A DNA stretch of 39,668 bases, from assembly GCF_015472005.1 (NCBI RefSeq), contig NZ_BMAQ01000017.1, forward strand, positions 1 to 39,668, written 5' to 3'. The notes beneath the pieces were generated by a model, which saw only the letters and a list, made by a program, of their open reading frames with translations, did not search any database and was not told the origin of the DNA. A program made the translations under genes and the position numbers. The DNA is from Insulibacter thermoxylanivorax. Its GTDB lineage: Bacteria; Bacillota; Bacilli; Paenibacillales; DA-C8. Shown here in pieces: positions 9,263 through 17,561 of this stretch (its first letter is position 1; every line of letters begins with the position of its first letter).

Positions 9263-9275
9263 CTATCTTCGCTCC

Positions 9276-9923
9276 TTAGAAGAACGGATTCTTATGACCG
9301 CCCGGTGCTTCGTAATCCGTCGGCAGCGGCCGATCGAACAGATGAGCTAAGTCAGGTGCATACAATGTTTTTAATGCAATCGATGCCTTCATCTCCCTGT
9401 CAGGCTGATTGCGATGAATTTCTAGTTCCGTTGGCCACTCTAGATTTAAATTTTGAATGATCATAAGTCTCTGTTCTGTCTCAATCTCTTCTAGTAAGCG
9501 ATATATCTGCGAATATTCTCCCTCTACGCTTGTAGTAAAATCAATTGTTGACACTAAGGAACTGACTTCTCTTTGCAAGACCTCAAGATCTCCGTCTAAG
9601 TTATAAGCATAGGAATCAAACTTCAATCCGCTGATCGTTTCCAACTTCCTCAGATCACGCAGCCAGAGTTCTACATACGGTTCCTCTGGTATCTGAGCAC
9701 GAACCTTTTGGAGTACAGCGAGATTTCCCATACTGTTTTGGCTTAATGATGCAACCTGTGTTTCCAGTTGCTGAATTCTTGCCATCTTAGCATTAAGATC
9801 ATCTTGCAATCCTGCAAGTTCCTCTTGTTTAGGTGCGACTAAGTACACATATAGCAACACTAGGCAGAGGATGAGTAGTAACATAATCAAGAGAAAAGTT
9901 TTCGAGATTCCCAAGCGTTCCAT
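9276..9923 (-). CDS. pilO: PilO-like pilus alignment protein
   Basis: 215 residues: a short cytoplasmic N-terminus, one membrane helix (about 9-30, FLLIMLLLILCLVLLYVYLV), then a coiled-coil stretch (about 32-62) and a ferredoxin-like extracytoplasmic domain. This is the standard PilO layout. PilO pairs with PilN to align the ATPase and platform with the pilus. It sits 5 bases after pilN with GGAG 8 bases before the ATG. Sequence is weakly conserved in this family, so the call rests on architecture and gene order. Confidence 0.85.
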   Translation of the reverse strand: MERLGISKTFLLIMLLLILCLVLLYVYLVAPKQEELAGLQDDLNAKMARIQQLETQVASLSQNSMGNLAVLQKVRAQIPEEPYVELWLRDLRKLETISGLKFDSYAYNLDGDLEVLQREVSSLVSTIDFTTSVEGEYSQIYRLLEEIETEQRLMIIQNLNLEWPTELEIHRNQPDREMKASIALKTLYAPDLAHLFDRPLPTDYEAPGGHKNPFF

Positions 9924-9928
9924 ACTAT

Positions 9929-10483
9929 CTACTCCTCGCTGTTCATATGCAGTCCAATGTCAAAGGTGACTTGGATGGCTGGCAGGTAATCTTCGCCCAT
10001 CGGATGTTCAACTTTTGTCATACCTCCGCTTCTAATAAAGGTGAACACCTCGGAATTTTTCAACTCCTGCATGAACGAGACTACCTCTTCTGTCGATGCG
10101 AACAATCCCGTTACCTTTACCTGATCACCTGATAAAATGATCGATGTTAGATTGGCGTCAACAGGCAAATGAGGGGTCAGCGCTTTCAGCACTTCTGTTG
10201 GCTTCATATAACTGCCGCGAATGACATCTATTAGTTCGACTAATCTATGGGATGTCTGCAACTGTTGAAGCTCATGAACTTTGGTCTCCAAAACTTGGAT
10301 GGATTGTTCTGCTAATTCAATCTCGGCTTTAACTGATTTAATCTCCGATACCGTATTGATATATGTCCAAGCCAATGAAACAACAGCTATTATAGCGACT
10401 GCTACCAGTAGAATTGGAACCGTTCGCCCAGGCTGGACTTCCTTCTGTCGCTGTTGGAGCAGGTTAATTTCAATTGCTTGCAT
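9929..10483 (-). CDS. pilN: PilN-like pilus assembly protein
   Basis: 184 residues. The N-terminus MQAIEINLLQQRQ carries the conserved INLL motif by which PilN binds the groove of PilM. A single membrane helix follows (about 23-43), then a coiled coil and a small periplasmic-type domain. It is placed directly after pilM with a gap of 4 bases (GGGAG before ATG). It works with PilM and PilO as the inner platform of the machine. Confidence 0.9.
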   Translation of the reverse strand: MQAIEINLLQQRQKEVQPGRTVPILLVAVAIIAVVSLAWTYINTVSEIKSVKAEIELAEQSIQVLETKVHELQQLQTSHRLVELIDVIRGSYMKPTEVLKALTPHLPVDANLTSIILSGDQVKVTGLFASTEEVVSFMQELKNSEVFTFIRSGGMTKVEHPMGEDYLPAIQVTFDIGLHMNSEE

Positions 10484-10487
10484 GTCT

Positions 10488-11474
10488 TCACGCTCCCTTC
10501 ATTGCCAAGCCGATCGGTACAGTGTAAGAGTGATAAACTGCTTGATAGTTTGCAATGGCCGATTCCAACATCAGCGGCTGGACCTGCCCATCGAAGGAGC
10601 CGTTGATCTGTTCGATTAGCGTCGGCAGCCAGTCATGTTCCGAGGAGATTAGAAGATGCTGTACATCCTCCTGATTTTTGGAGATCGAATACTTGTAGTA
10701 GTTCAGGATACGGCTGATCTCAATCGTCAGGTTTCGTCCGTACACGCTAACCCGATCCGAATCTGAATCAAGCACATACTGCTGAGGCATCATCTGCTGC
10801 CGCATGAATACCGGTATACCGTTTTCGAAAATGCAAAGATCCGCATGATCGAGCTCAGCATGAATGAGCATGAATCGTTCAGGAAGATTCGACTCGGTAA
10901 GCAGCAATAATCGGAACAGCGAAAGCGGAGCTAATTCCACAGCTCGCGGCTCCAACCCGGCTTCTTCAGCCAAGCGGGCATAACTGTCGACAACTTCCAA
11001 AGGAGTTGTGAAGATCAGCACCTCTTCTTCCCCTTTGTTATTGCCCTTGCTCTTGTTCCCTTCAGCAGCTGCAGCTGCTTCATTAACAGCCGGCGGCCCT
11101 AAACGGACATAGTCGAACACGGGATCTTTGAATGGCAGCTGCTCACGGGCGAGCAGATCAACTTCAATCCGATTGCGCAGTTCTTTGTCCTTCAGCATAG
11201 GATAAACAGATCTGCGCATCACGGCGCTTGATGCTGGTACGGCTAACGTAACACCGGCATCTTGCAGCTTTAGATCTCGCACAATCTCCTTTAATTTGCT
11301 GACCACCGCTTCCTCGTTTTCGATCCTGCCGTTTCTAACGCTCCCCTGTTCCAATTGCACCATTTCATGCTGTTGAACGCGAAGCTTCTTTCCCGTATAC
11401 TCAACTACTACAACTTTGGCATGGTTATCCAAAATATGTACTCCAGCATTCCATTTGCTGTTTTTCCGAAACAT
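10488..11474 (-). CDS. pilM: PilM, actin-like pilus assembly ATPase
   Basis: The start was set at the ATG of MFRKNSKWN because GAGGGG lies 8 bases ahead of it. A longer reading to 11516 would run into the hairpin arm at 11511-11537. The resulting 328 residues match PilM/ComA-like members of the actin fold family, with an N-terminal strand GVHILDNHAKVVVVEY. A Lys/Gly/Asn-rich insertion (GNKSKGNNKGEEE) interrupts the middle. PilM binds the INLL tail of PilN on the cytoplasmic side. It is the first gene after the hairpin downstream of the pilin. Confidence 0.88.
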   Translation of the reverse strand: MFRKNSKWNAGVHILDNHAKVVVVEYTGKKLRVQQHEMVQLEQGSVRNGRIENEEAVVSKLKEIVRDLKLQDAGVTLAVPASSAVMRRSVYPMLKDKELRNRIEVDLLAREQLPFKDPVFDYVRLGPPAVNEAAAAAEGNKSKGNNKGEEEVLIFTTPLEVVDSYARLAEEAGLEPRAVELAPLSLFRLLLLTESNLPERFMLIHAELDHADLCIFENGIPVFMRQQMMPQQYVLDSDSDRVSVYGRNLTIEISRILNYYKYSISKNQEDVQHLLISSEHDWLPTLIEQINGSFDGQVQPLMLESAIANYQAVYHSYTVPIGLAMKGA

Positions 11475-11510
11475 ATACTGTTCCCCTCTCGCCAATCTTG
11501 TGGTGAAGTC

Positions 11511-11537
11511 CCCCACACCTGTATATTAGGTGTGGGG
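11511..11537 (-). terminator. Perfect 10-bp hairpin downstream of the major pilin
   Basis: CCCCACACCT and AGGTGTGGGG pair perfectly around a 7-base loop, about 28 bases after the pilin stop codon. No U-run follows on the minus strand (GACTTCACC), so it is more likely a leaky terminator or 3' mRNA stabiliser than a full stop. Such a hairpin would allow pilin mRNA to accumulate above the pilM-to-pilT mRNA. Confidence 0.65.
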
Positions 11538-11564
11538 TTCGATACTATATCAAGATCTACGGGA

Positions 11565-12125
11565 TTATGGGTTTTGTGGATTAGCTAGATCTGCTTCTAG
11601 AACGAAATTGTAGTATGGATCAGCACCCTGTGCATTTGGCTTTAATGTAATTAGATAGTGCCATTGTACAGCATAGTCACCCGGAGCCCCTTTCTTCTCA
11701 TCCATAACGATGGTTACAAAGCTGCCACTTTCATCGTATGCTTCACGTGTCTGCGGATCGATTAGATTCGCATCCAAATACCCTCTTTCCTTTAATTCTT
11801 CAATTGTTACTTGTCTAACAGTTCTTACCCAATCAGAACCTGCTTCTGCTGGTTCTGTACCGCTAGGAAAATTCACAAAACCTTGGTCGCTACTATCTCT
11901 ACCGACTTGCTCAAATGTTCTGTCAGCAACAGCCATTCTTGCTGTAGAAATAAGCAGTTTTGCATTCTCAATTTGCGCTTTAGCTTCAGAGTTCTTAATA
12001 ATCGAATTTACGGACGGAATTGCGATGGCAGCAATGATCCCCAGAATTACGATAACCGCCAACAGCTCAATCAGTGTTAAACCTTTCTGATCTTTGTGAA
12101 GTTTCTTTGTAAACTTCATAATCAT
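11565..12125 (-). CDS. pilA: Major type IV pilin candidate (PilA-like prepilin)
   Basis: 186 residues. A 15-residue basic leader ends in Gly15, then LTLIELLAVIVILGIIAAIAI, giving a perfect prepilin peptidase site with Glu at +5. The mature protein has about 171 residues with the usual long N-terminal helix and a globular C-terminal domain without paired cysteines. It is called major because it lies alone between pilC and pilM, has a strong SD (AAAGGGG, 5 bases from ATG), a long leader with an orphan SD, and a 3' hairpin. A second in-frame ATG lies at 12119. Confidence 0.87.
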   Translation of the reverse strand: MIMKFTKKLHKDQKGLTLIELLAVIVILGIIAAIAIPSVNSIIKNSEAKAQIENAKLLISTARMAVADRTFEQVGRDSSDQGFVNFPSGTEPAEAGSDWVRTVRQVTIEELKERGYLDANLIDPQTREAYDESGSFVTIVMDEKKGAPGDYAVQWHYLITLKPNAQGADPYYNFVLEADLANPQNP

Positions 12126-12239
12126 TTCAACCCCTTTAATTTGATTGTTTTCGATACGATGATTCCTCTGCTAGAACCAACCGACAAAGCAACACACAAC
12201 CAGCTACAGAACCTTGTATCTCACAATATACTGCAGCAC

Positions 12240-12249
12240 ATCACCTCCT
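12240..12249 (-). promoter_or_regulatory. Orphan perfect Shine-Dalgarno in the pilin 5' region (STAB-SD candidate)
   Basis: AGGAGGTGAT matches the 16S anti-SD over ten bases but lies about 115 bases upstream of the pilin ATG, in a 183-base gene-free stretch after pilC. The only reading frame it could serve is an 11-codon GTG frame with too short a spacing. In Bacillus thuringiensis cry mRNAs an untranslated SD of this kind stabilises the 5' end of the transcript. A similar role here is inferred. Confidence 0.5.
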
Positions 12250-12308
12250 AAATAAGATAAACGAGATTAAGGAACCATCGGTCATCTATGAAGTGATGAT
12301 CATTCTTG

Positions 12309-13520
12309 CTAGCGCAAGAATGCATCATACAGCGAGAACATCGGTGTCATGATCGCTGCGACGATGATCCCGACTAAGCCGGCGAGGAAGAGCATCATAA
12401 CCGGTTCCAGCATCGCCTTCAAGCGATCCACATTCTGTTCAACTTCATCTTCGTAGAACTCAGCGATCTTAACTAACATGTTGTCAACCTGTCCTGTTTC
12501 TTCACCAATGGTTAACATCTGGATTACCATCTTCGGGAACATCTTACTCTCGCGGAAAGGCTCTGAGAGTTGTTTCCCCTGAGCTAGACTGTTTGATGCA
12601 TTGTCCAGCACTTCTGCCAATACTTTGTTGCCCACGACTTTCTTTGAGATCGCTAATGTTTGCATTACTGGCACAGCGCTGGCGAAGAGCGAAGCCATTG
12701 TACGCGCCATACGTGCAATGGCAGCCTTCTGAATAACTGAACCGAAGACAGGAATTTTGAATTTAAGTCCATCCCAGTGATAACGTATCTGTTCATCTCT
12801 CAACGCGAATCTCAATCCTACAACTAAACCAATTGCAACAATGAAGATAAGCAGCCAAGAGGCTTGAACAAAATCACTTAATGCCATAATAAACTTCGTA
12901 ATTAGCGGTAACTCCGCTCCCAAATCAGCAAACATCGCCGTGAACTTCGGCACGATATTGGTCAGCAGGAAGATCAGGACGGCTATCGCCACGACCAACA
13001 CGATAATCGGATAGGTCATCGCCGATTTGATCTTCTCTACGGTCTTGTGTTCCTTCTCATAGTGATCAGCCATGCGCAGCAATACTTCTTCCATGCTGCC
13101 GCTCGCTTCCGCTGACTCGATCATGTGCACGAACATCTCCGGGAAGATCTTGGGATGCTGTGCCATGGAGCTGGATAGGCTGCGCCCCGACCGCACCTGG
13201 TGATATACTTCACCCAGCGCCCGTTTCAGATACTTGGACGTCGTCTGATCTTCCAAGATCCCCAGCGCTTGGTCAATCTGGATCCCTGAGCGGATCAAGG
13301 TCGCGAACTGCCGGCAGAAGATCACGAAATCTTCCAGCTTCACCGGCCTGCCGATAAAAAATTCCTTCGTCAGCAAGGTCTCAGGGCGCTCCTGAATGCT
13401 GCGCAGGATCAGCCCTCTGCCTGTAAGTTCAGTTACTGCGGCATGTTTGTTCGGTGATTGAATCTGTCCCTTGACTTTCTTGCCGCTCTCATTGACGGCT
13501 TCGTAGACGAAGTATGCCAA
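12309..13520 (-). CDS. pilC: PilC, type IV pilus inner-membrane platform protein
   Basis: 403 residues with the duplicated GspF/T2SSF layout: two cytoplasmic helical domains (about 65-190 and 270-390), one membrane segment near 165-195, one near 215-235, and one at the C-terminus (MMLFLAGLVGIIVAAIMTPMFSLYD). It recruits the PilB/PilT motors and passes pilins into the growing fibre. The start is an unusual TTG at 13520, preceded by a strong GGGGGGAG about 5 bases away; no ATG fits the conserved MAYFVYEAVNESGKK start better. The gene follows pilB by 24 bases. Confidence 0.95.
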   Translation of the reverse strand: MAYFVYEAVNESGKKVKGQIQSPNKHAAVTELTGRGLILRSIQERPETLLTKEFFIGRPVKLEDFVIFCRQFATLIRSGIQIDQALGILEDQTTSKYLKRALGEVYHQVRSGRSLSSSMAQHPKIFPEMFVHMIESAEASGSMEEVLLRMADHYEKEHKTVEKIKSAMTYPIIVLVVAIAVLIFLLTNIVPKFTAMFADLGAELPLITKFIMALSDFVQASWLLIFIVAIGLVVGLRFALRDEQIRYHWDGLKFKIPVFGSVIQKAAIARMARTMASLFASAVPVMQTLAISKKVVGNKVLAEVLDNASNSLAQGKQLSEPFRESKMFPKMVIQMLTIGEETGQVDNMLVKIAEFYEDEVEQNVDRLKAMLEPVMMLFLAGLVGIIVAAIMTPMFSLYDAFLR

Positions 13521-13544
13521 TGTTCTCCCCCCCTTACAGCCGCA

Positions 13545-15275
13545 TTACTCATCACTAACCGCTTTCAAGACTTCCTCGATGGTCGTAAGACCGGCCAAGG
13601 ACTTGGTCAAACCATCGACCATCATCGTGGTATACCCCAGCTCTTGTTCTGCATACTGCTGGATCTCGCTCGCCGGTGCATTGCTCACGATCATGCGCCG
13701 GATCGGCTCATCGATGACGAGCACTTCATGTACCGCCATCCGTCCCTTGTAACCGGTGTTGCCGCATACGGCGCAGCCGCTGCCTTTGGTCAGGTAGACA
13801 TTCGACGGGATCACATTGCCGCTCATGCCGTGTACGTGCTCCGTGCCCGTCGAGGCCATCGCTTGTCCCTGCTTGCCGATGAGCCCGTATTTCTGCAGCA
13901 GGGCGATCTCCTTCTCATCAGCCGCTACCTGGCTTGCGCACTCGCTGCACACCCTGCGCACCAAGCGCTGTCCGACAACACAGGTGAGGGAGGAGGCGAT
14001 GAGATACGGGTCGATGCCCATATCCGCCAGACGGCTGATCGTACCGATCGCGCTGTTCGTGTGGATCGTGCTTAACACGAGGTGACCGGTCAGCGACGAA
14101 CGCACGGCGATCTCCGCCGTCTCCACATCCCGGATCTCCCCGACCATGATGATGTTCGGGTCTTGCCGGAGGATCGAGCGAAGCCCTGATGCGAAGGTCA
14201 AGCCGATCTGCGTATTAACCTGAACCTGGATGACCCCTTCCATCCGATATTCCACGGGGTCTTCGACGGTGATGATCTTCACTTCTTCGCTGTTTACTTC
14301 CTGAAGCACGGAGTACAGCGTCGACGTCTTCCCGCTTCCCGTCGGACCGGAGATCAGGATGATGCCGTTCGGACGGCGGATCACCTTCTGGAATTTCTCC
14401 ATATTGGACTCGCTGAGTCCCAGCTCATGCAGATGTTTCACGCCGATGGATTGGTCGAGTATTCTGAGTACGATGCTCTCACCGTGTACGGTGGGCAGGA
14501 TCGAGACGCGGATATCGACGCGCTGATTGTTCATCCGCAGCTGGATGCGGCCGTCCTGCGGCAGCCGTTTCTCCGCGATATTCAATTTCGATATGATCTT
14601 CAGCCGCGCGGTCAGCACGCCGTGCATGTTCTTGGGCAGCTGGCGTTCATTCCGCAGCACGCCGTCGATGCGGTAGCGGACCGCGACGTGATTCTCCTGC
14701 GGATCGATATGCACGTCACTGGCTCGCTGCAGCACCGCCGACTGGATGATCTGGTTCACCAGCTTGACGATGGGGGAATCCTGGTCCTGCGCCTCCTGCT
14801 CCTCATCCTTGACATCATAGTCGCCGATATCTTCGAGCAGTTCCTCCATCGAATCATTCATGCCGTAGTATTTGGCGATCGCCTGCTCGATCTCCGCCCG
14901 CGTCGCGATACAGGGCATCACGTTCATCCCCGTGGACATGCGGATATCTTCGATGGCATCGTAGTTCAGCGGATCGACCATCGCTACCTTGATCTTGCCG
15001 TGCAGGCGTTCGATGGGGATGACGGTATACTTCTTCGCCTGCTGCTCCGTAATCAGCTGGACGACGCGTTCGTCAAGTTGATATTGGGAGACATTCACCA
15101 CCGGGAAGCCGAGCTGGAACTCCAATGCTTCCAGCAGCTGGCGCTCTGTGATCCATCCCCGCTCGACGATCAGCTCGCCGATTTTTTTCTTCGAATGGTT
15201 CTCATCGCGCAATACTTCTTCTAACTGCTCCTGAGTGATCAGCCCATTCATCACCAGTAACTCGCCTAGGCGCAT
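13545..15275 (-). CDS. pilB: PilB, type IV pilus extension ATPase with MshEN domain
   Basis: 576 residues. The N-terminus carries two tandem MshEN-type motifs, RLGELLVMNGLIT (2-14) and KIGELIVERGWIT (31-43); this family binds cyclic di-GMP. The ATPase core has Walker A GPTGSGKT (310-317), Walker B IIMVGE (375-380) and a His box STIHT. Four cysteines (443, 446, 501, 504) form the zinc site seen in GspE/PilB proteins. PilB is a cytoplasmic hexamer that drives pilin polymerisation. It starts at ATG 9 bases after AAGGAGG, 20 bases downstream of the VanW-like gene. Confidence 0.96.
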   Translation of the reverse strand: MRLGELLVMNGLITQEQLEEVLRDENHSKKKIGELIVERGWITERQLLEALEFQLGFPVVNVSQYQLDERVVQLITEQQAKKYTVIPIERLHGKIKVAMVDPLNYDAIEDIRMSTGMNVMPCIATRAEIEQAIAKYYGMNDSMEELLEDIGDYDVKDEEQEAQDQDSPIVKLVNQIIQSAVLQRASDVHIDPQENHVAVRYRIDGVLRNERQLPKNMHGVLTARLKIISKLNIAEKRLPQDGRIQLRMNNQRVDIRVSILPTVHGESIVLRILDQSIGVKHLHELGLSESNMEKFQKVIRRPNGIILISGPTGSGKTSTLYSVLQEVNSEEVKIITVEDPVEYRMEGVIQVQVNTQIGLTFASGLRSILRQDPNIIMVGEIRDVETAEIAVRSSLTGHLVLSTIHTNSAIGTISRLADMGIDPYLIASSLTCVVGQRLVRRVCSECASQVAADEKEIALLQKYGLIGKQGQAMASTGTEHVHGMSGNVIPSNVYLTKGSGCAVCGNTGYKGRMAVHEVLVIDEPIRRMIVSNAPASEIQQYAEQELGYTTMMVDGLTKSLAGLTTIEEVLKAVSDE

Positions 15276-15295
15276 AGCTCAAAACCTCCTTAAGC

Positions 15296-16333
15296 TCAAC
15301 TCTCTTGACCTGTTCCTGCTTGACTCACTGGAGGTACGGTTATCAATTCAGGCTGCGGCGCGTAATAATCCTTAGCCACCAGCTCTTCCGGCTCATCGCC
15401 GATCTTGCGGTAAACCTTGACCAGAAGCCCTTCCCGGCCCGGTCTTGCAACCGTTCGGCCTGTCCGATTCTGGTGGTCAACGACCAGAATGGTCTCAGGT
15501 GCAAAATTCTCTGGAGCGCTTACACGAATCGCCGGTTGCTGCCAATCCTCGCCCATTACTCCGCGGATCGACAGCGTCGCTTGTTGATTGTCAAAGGCTA
15601 ACTGCAGATAAACCTCGTGATCCGTCGGATTATAGATCGAGAAATTCCGCTTTCCATGTTCATAGCGAACATCAAATCCCGGTTTCATTCCCTCTGGAAG
15701 CTCATCATGCAGATAGCGCTCTACCGGTTCCAGCCCGCTTCGCAGCGCTGCTTCATAGATGAGGCTCGACATCTGGGAAAGTACCCAGTTGTAGGAAGCC
15801 GGTTCGCTGATCTCAGCTTCCGACAACCAATCTTCTATAGAAAGGACACCGCGGGAAGCGATCTTCATCCCATCGAGCTGCATCAGGAGCGCCCGCTGTC
15901 CATCATCAGCTGCCACCGTGCCGCTGACCGTTGCCAGCACGCCTTCTCTGGTGCCCGCCGGCTGCTCCGCCGGTTCCGGCTGCGTTGCAGCAGGCTGCTC
16001 AGTTGTCGATTCTTCGGGGCCATGTGCCGGCGTATCCTGCGGCTGTTCACCGGAAGGTGCGTCTGCAGCTGCATCATTTTGTCCTTGTTGATCTTCCTTG
16101 CTGCTGGTTTCATCAGCGTCTTGATCTTCATTATTAGATGCTGCATTCTGTCCATTATTGTTGAAATCCGCCCAACTCAAGAGCTGCTTGACGGGTTCAT
16201 ATTCGATCTGGATCCATCCCAAGGCATGCAATCCTACGATTCCAGCGGCAAGGAGCATCAGGATTAAGATCAAATTGAGCAAGAATCCAAAGAAACCTCG
16301 ACCGCCGGATTGTTGACTACGCTTCTGCCTCAT
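15296..16333 (-). CDS. VanW-like membrane-anchored protein, first gene of the pilus string
   Basis: 345 residues. One N-terminal membrane helix (about 14-36) follows a basic start. Residues about 55-130 are a low-complexity Asp/Glu/Gln/Pro linker. The C-terminal part (about 180-280) resembles the VanW domain: NWVLSQMSSLIYEAALRSGLEP followed by NFSIYNPTDHEVYLQLAF. The usual VanW cysteine before the helix is replaced. VanW proteins are widespread in Firmicutes surfaces but their function is not settled. Position upstream of pilB, with GGGAG 7 bases from ATG, suggests it is part of the pilus programme. I am fairly sure of the domain and unsure of the role. Confidence 0.68.
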   Translation of the reverse strand: MRQKRSQQSGGRGFFGFLLNLILILMLLAAGIVGLHALGWIQIEYEPVKQLLSWADFNNNGQNAASNNEDQDADETSSKEDQQGQNDAAADAPSGEQPQDTPAHGPEESTTEQPAATQPEPAEQPAGTREGVLATVSGTVAADDGQRALLMQLDGMKIASRGVLSIEDWLSEAEISEPASYNWVLSQMSSLIYEAALRSGLEPVERYLHDELPEGMKPGFDVRYEHGKRNFSIYNPTDHEVYLQLAFDNQQATLSIRGVMGEDWQQPAIRVSAPENFAPETILVVDHQNRTGRTVARPGREGLLVKVYRKIGDEPEELVAKDYYAPQPELITVPPVSQAGTGQES

Positions 16334-16441
16334 AACGATCTCCCTTCAGCTATTGCGATTAATTTCGACATTTTAGTATGAAGTTACTATACAATCATTT
16401 TTTGTATTGGAAAATACCGCACATCGATTAACTCATATGCA

Positions 16442-16459
16442 GTAATGCATATGCATTAC
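16442..16459. promoter_or_regulatory. 18-bp perfect palindrome upstream of the pilus locus
   Basis: GTAATGCATATGCATTAC is its own reverse complement. A related direct repeat CATATGCAGTA lies at 16434-16444 (the second copy CATATGCATTA is inside the palindrome). It is about 110 bases before the first gene of the pilus string and past the terminator of the esterase gene, so it is a reasonable operator candidate for the pilus promoter. No clear -35/-10 pair was identified nearby. Confidence 0.5.
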
Positions 16460-16495
16460 ATCACATGTACTAACTGGAAAAGGAAAAAAGTCACA

Positions 16496-16528
16496 TAAAA
16501 AAAGACGTGCAGTCCAAGCTGCACGTCT
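16496..16528 (-). terminator. Rho-independent terminator of the esterase gene
   Basis: On the minus strand AGACGTGCAG pairs with CTGCACGTCT around a 6-base loop, followed by a run of seven or more T. It separates the esterase from the pilus locus. Confidence 0.93.
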
Positions 16529-16567
16529 GATCTAGAAAAATCAAGCAAAGTTTGGATGAAGGGCTTC

Positions 16568-17377
16568 CTACTTTAGACCTAATACCCCTAATTTTCGCAT
16601 CCAGCGCTCACAAAGTTCTGTCCAGACATAAGCTTCCGGATGATCCTCAGCAAGACCCAGTCCATGGCGCCCGGACATGAACGAATGCAGTTCAAAGGAC
16701 ACCTTCGCACGGCTTAAAGCACCAGCGAAGAGCAGCGCATTCTCGACAGGTACCGCGCCGTCATCCGACGTATGCCAGATAAAAGTCGGCGGCGTCTCCG
16801 GCGTAACTTGTCGTTCATTAGACAAACTTTCGACCAATTCCGGATCGGCATCCGGACCGAGCAGGTTCTCTCTGGATCCCTCATGGGTGTAATCCCCCAT
16901 CGTGATCACCGGATAGCAGAGGATCATGAAGTCCGGGCGGGAACTCATCCGTTCGATCGGATCCTCAGCCTCGGGCTGCCCATGATCAAAATGCGTCCCA
17001 GCCGTCGATGCCAGATGCCCGCCCGCAGAGAATCCCAAGATTCCGATGCGGCGCGGATCGATATGCCACTCCGCCGCTCTTGCCCGCACGGTGCGGATCG
17101 CCCGCTGCGCATCGGTGAGGGGCGCCGGATGACGGTACGGGGCAACTCGATAATTCAGCACGAAAGCATGGATGCCGAGTGTATTCAACCACCGAGCAAT
17201 CGGTTCTCCCTCATGATCTGCGCGGTGAGTATAGCCTCCCCCAGGGAAGACAATCACCGCAGGCGCGGCTTCTCTCCCCGCCTCATCCGGCAGCAGATAA
17301 CAGGTGATCGTTGGCCGTTGTTCATGCTCTGTTCCCAAGGCATAGGGGAATTGATCCGTCCACAGGTCCATATTCAT
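16568..17377 (-). CDS. Alpha/beta hydrolase, acetyl(xylan)-esterase-like
   Basis: 269 residues, cytoplasmic (no signal peptide). The oxyanion motif is PGGGY (about 45-49). The nucleophile elbow is GFSAGG, the acid lies in HTSDDGAVPVE and the catalytic His in GRHGLGLA, which is a full Ser-Asp-His set. This pattern fits the family of small esterases that deacetylate xylo-oligosaccharides. The gene is transcribed alone: a terminator follows it and a terminator of the lut genes precedes it. Substrate is inferred from the family and from the other polysaccharide genes in the window. Confidence 0.82.
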   Translation of the reverse strand: MNMDLWTDQFPYALGTEHEQRPTITCYLLPDEAGREAAPAVIVFPGGGYTHRADHEGEPIARWLNTLGIHAFVLNYRVAPYRHPAPLTDAQRAIRTVRARAAEWHIDPRRIGILGFSAGGHLASTAGTHFDHGQPEAEDPIERMSSRPDFMILCYPVITMGDYTHEGSRENLLGPDADPELVESLSNERQVTPETPPTFIWHTSDDGAVPVENALLFAGALSRAKVSFELHSFMSGRHGLGLAEDHPEAYVWTELCERWMRKLGVLGLK

Positions 17378-17461
17378 ACTCTTCCACTCCAGTTCATATG
17401 TAGTCAGTTCTTGGTGAACACGATAACATTATACCGCCGCAGAAACCTTGATACCATAAAC

Positions 17462-17495
17462 AAAAAACAGAGCGAGCGCACCTGCGCCTGCTCTG
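17462..17495 (-). terminator. Rho-independent terminator after lutC
   Basis: On the minus strand CAGAGC and GCTCTG enclose a second stem GCGCA/TGCGC, followed by TTTTTT. It closes the rha-lut gene string. Confidence 0.9.
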
Positions 17496-17561
17496 CCGTT
17501 CAAGATCCGATCATCCTTTAAGCCATAACAGCAGCATACGCCATCCTTGCGAAGGACAGCC

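Noticed and set aside
12216-12249. Leader peptide gene after the orphan SD
   Set aside because: The GTG frame of 11 codons is only 4 bases from AGGAGG and has no run of regulatory codons; a stabilising role fits better, although a tiny peptide cannot be excluded.
14427-15224. Long plus-strand frame opposite pilB
   Set aside because: It is the antisense shadow of a conserved gene, with His/Asp-rich low-likelihood composition.
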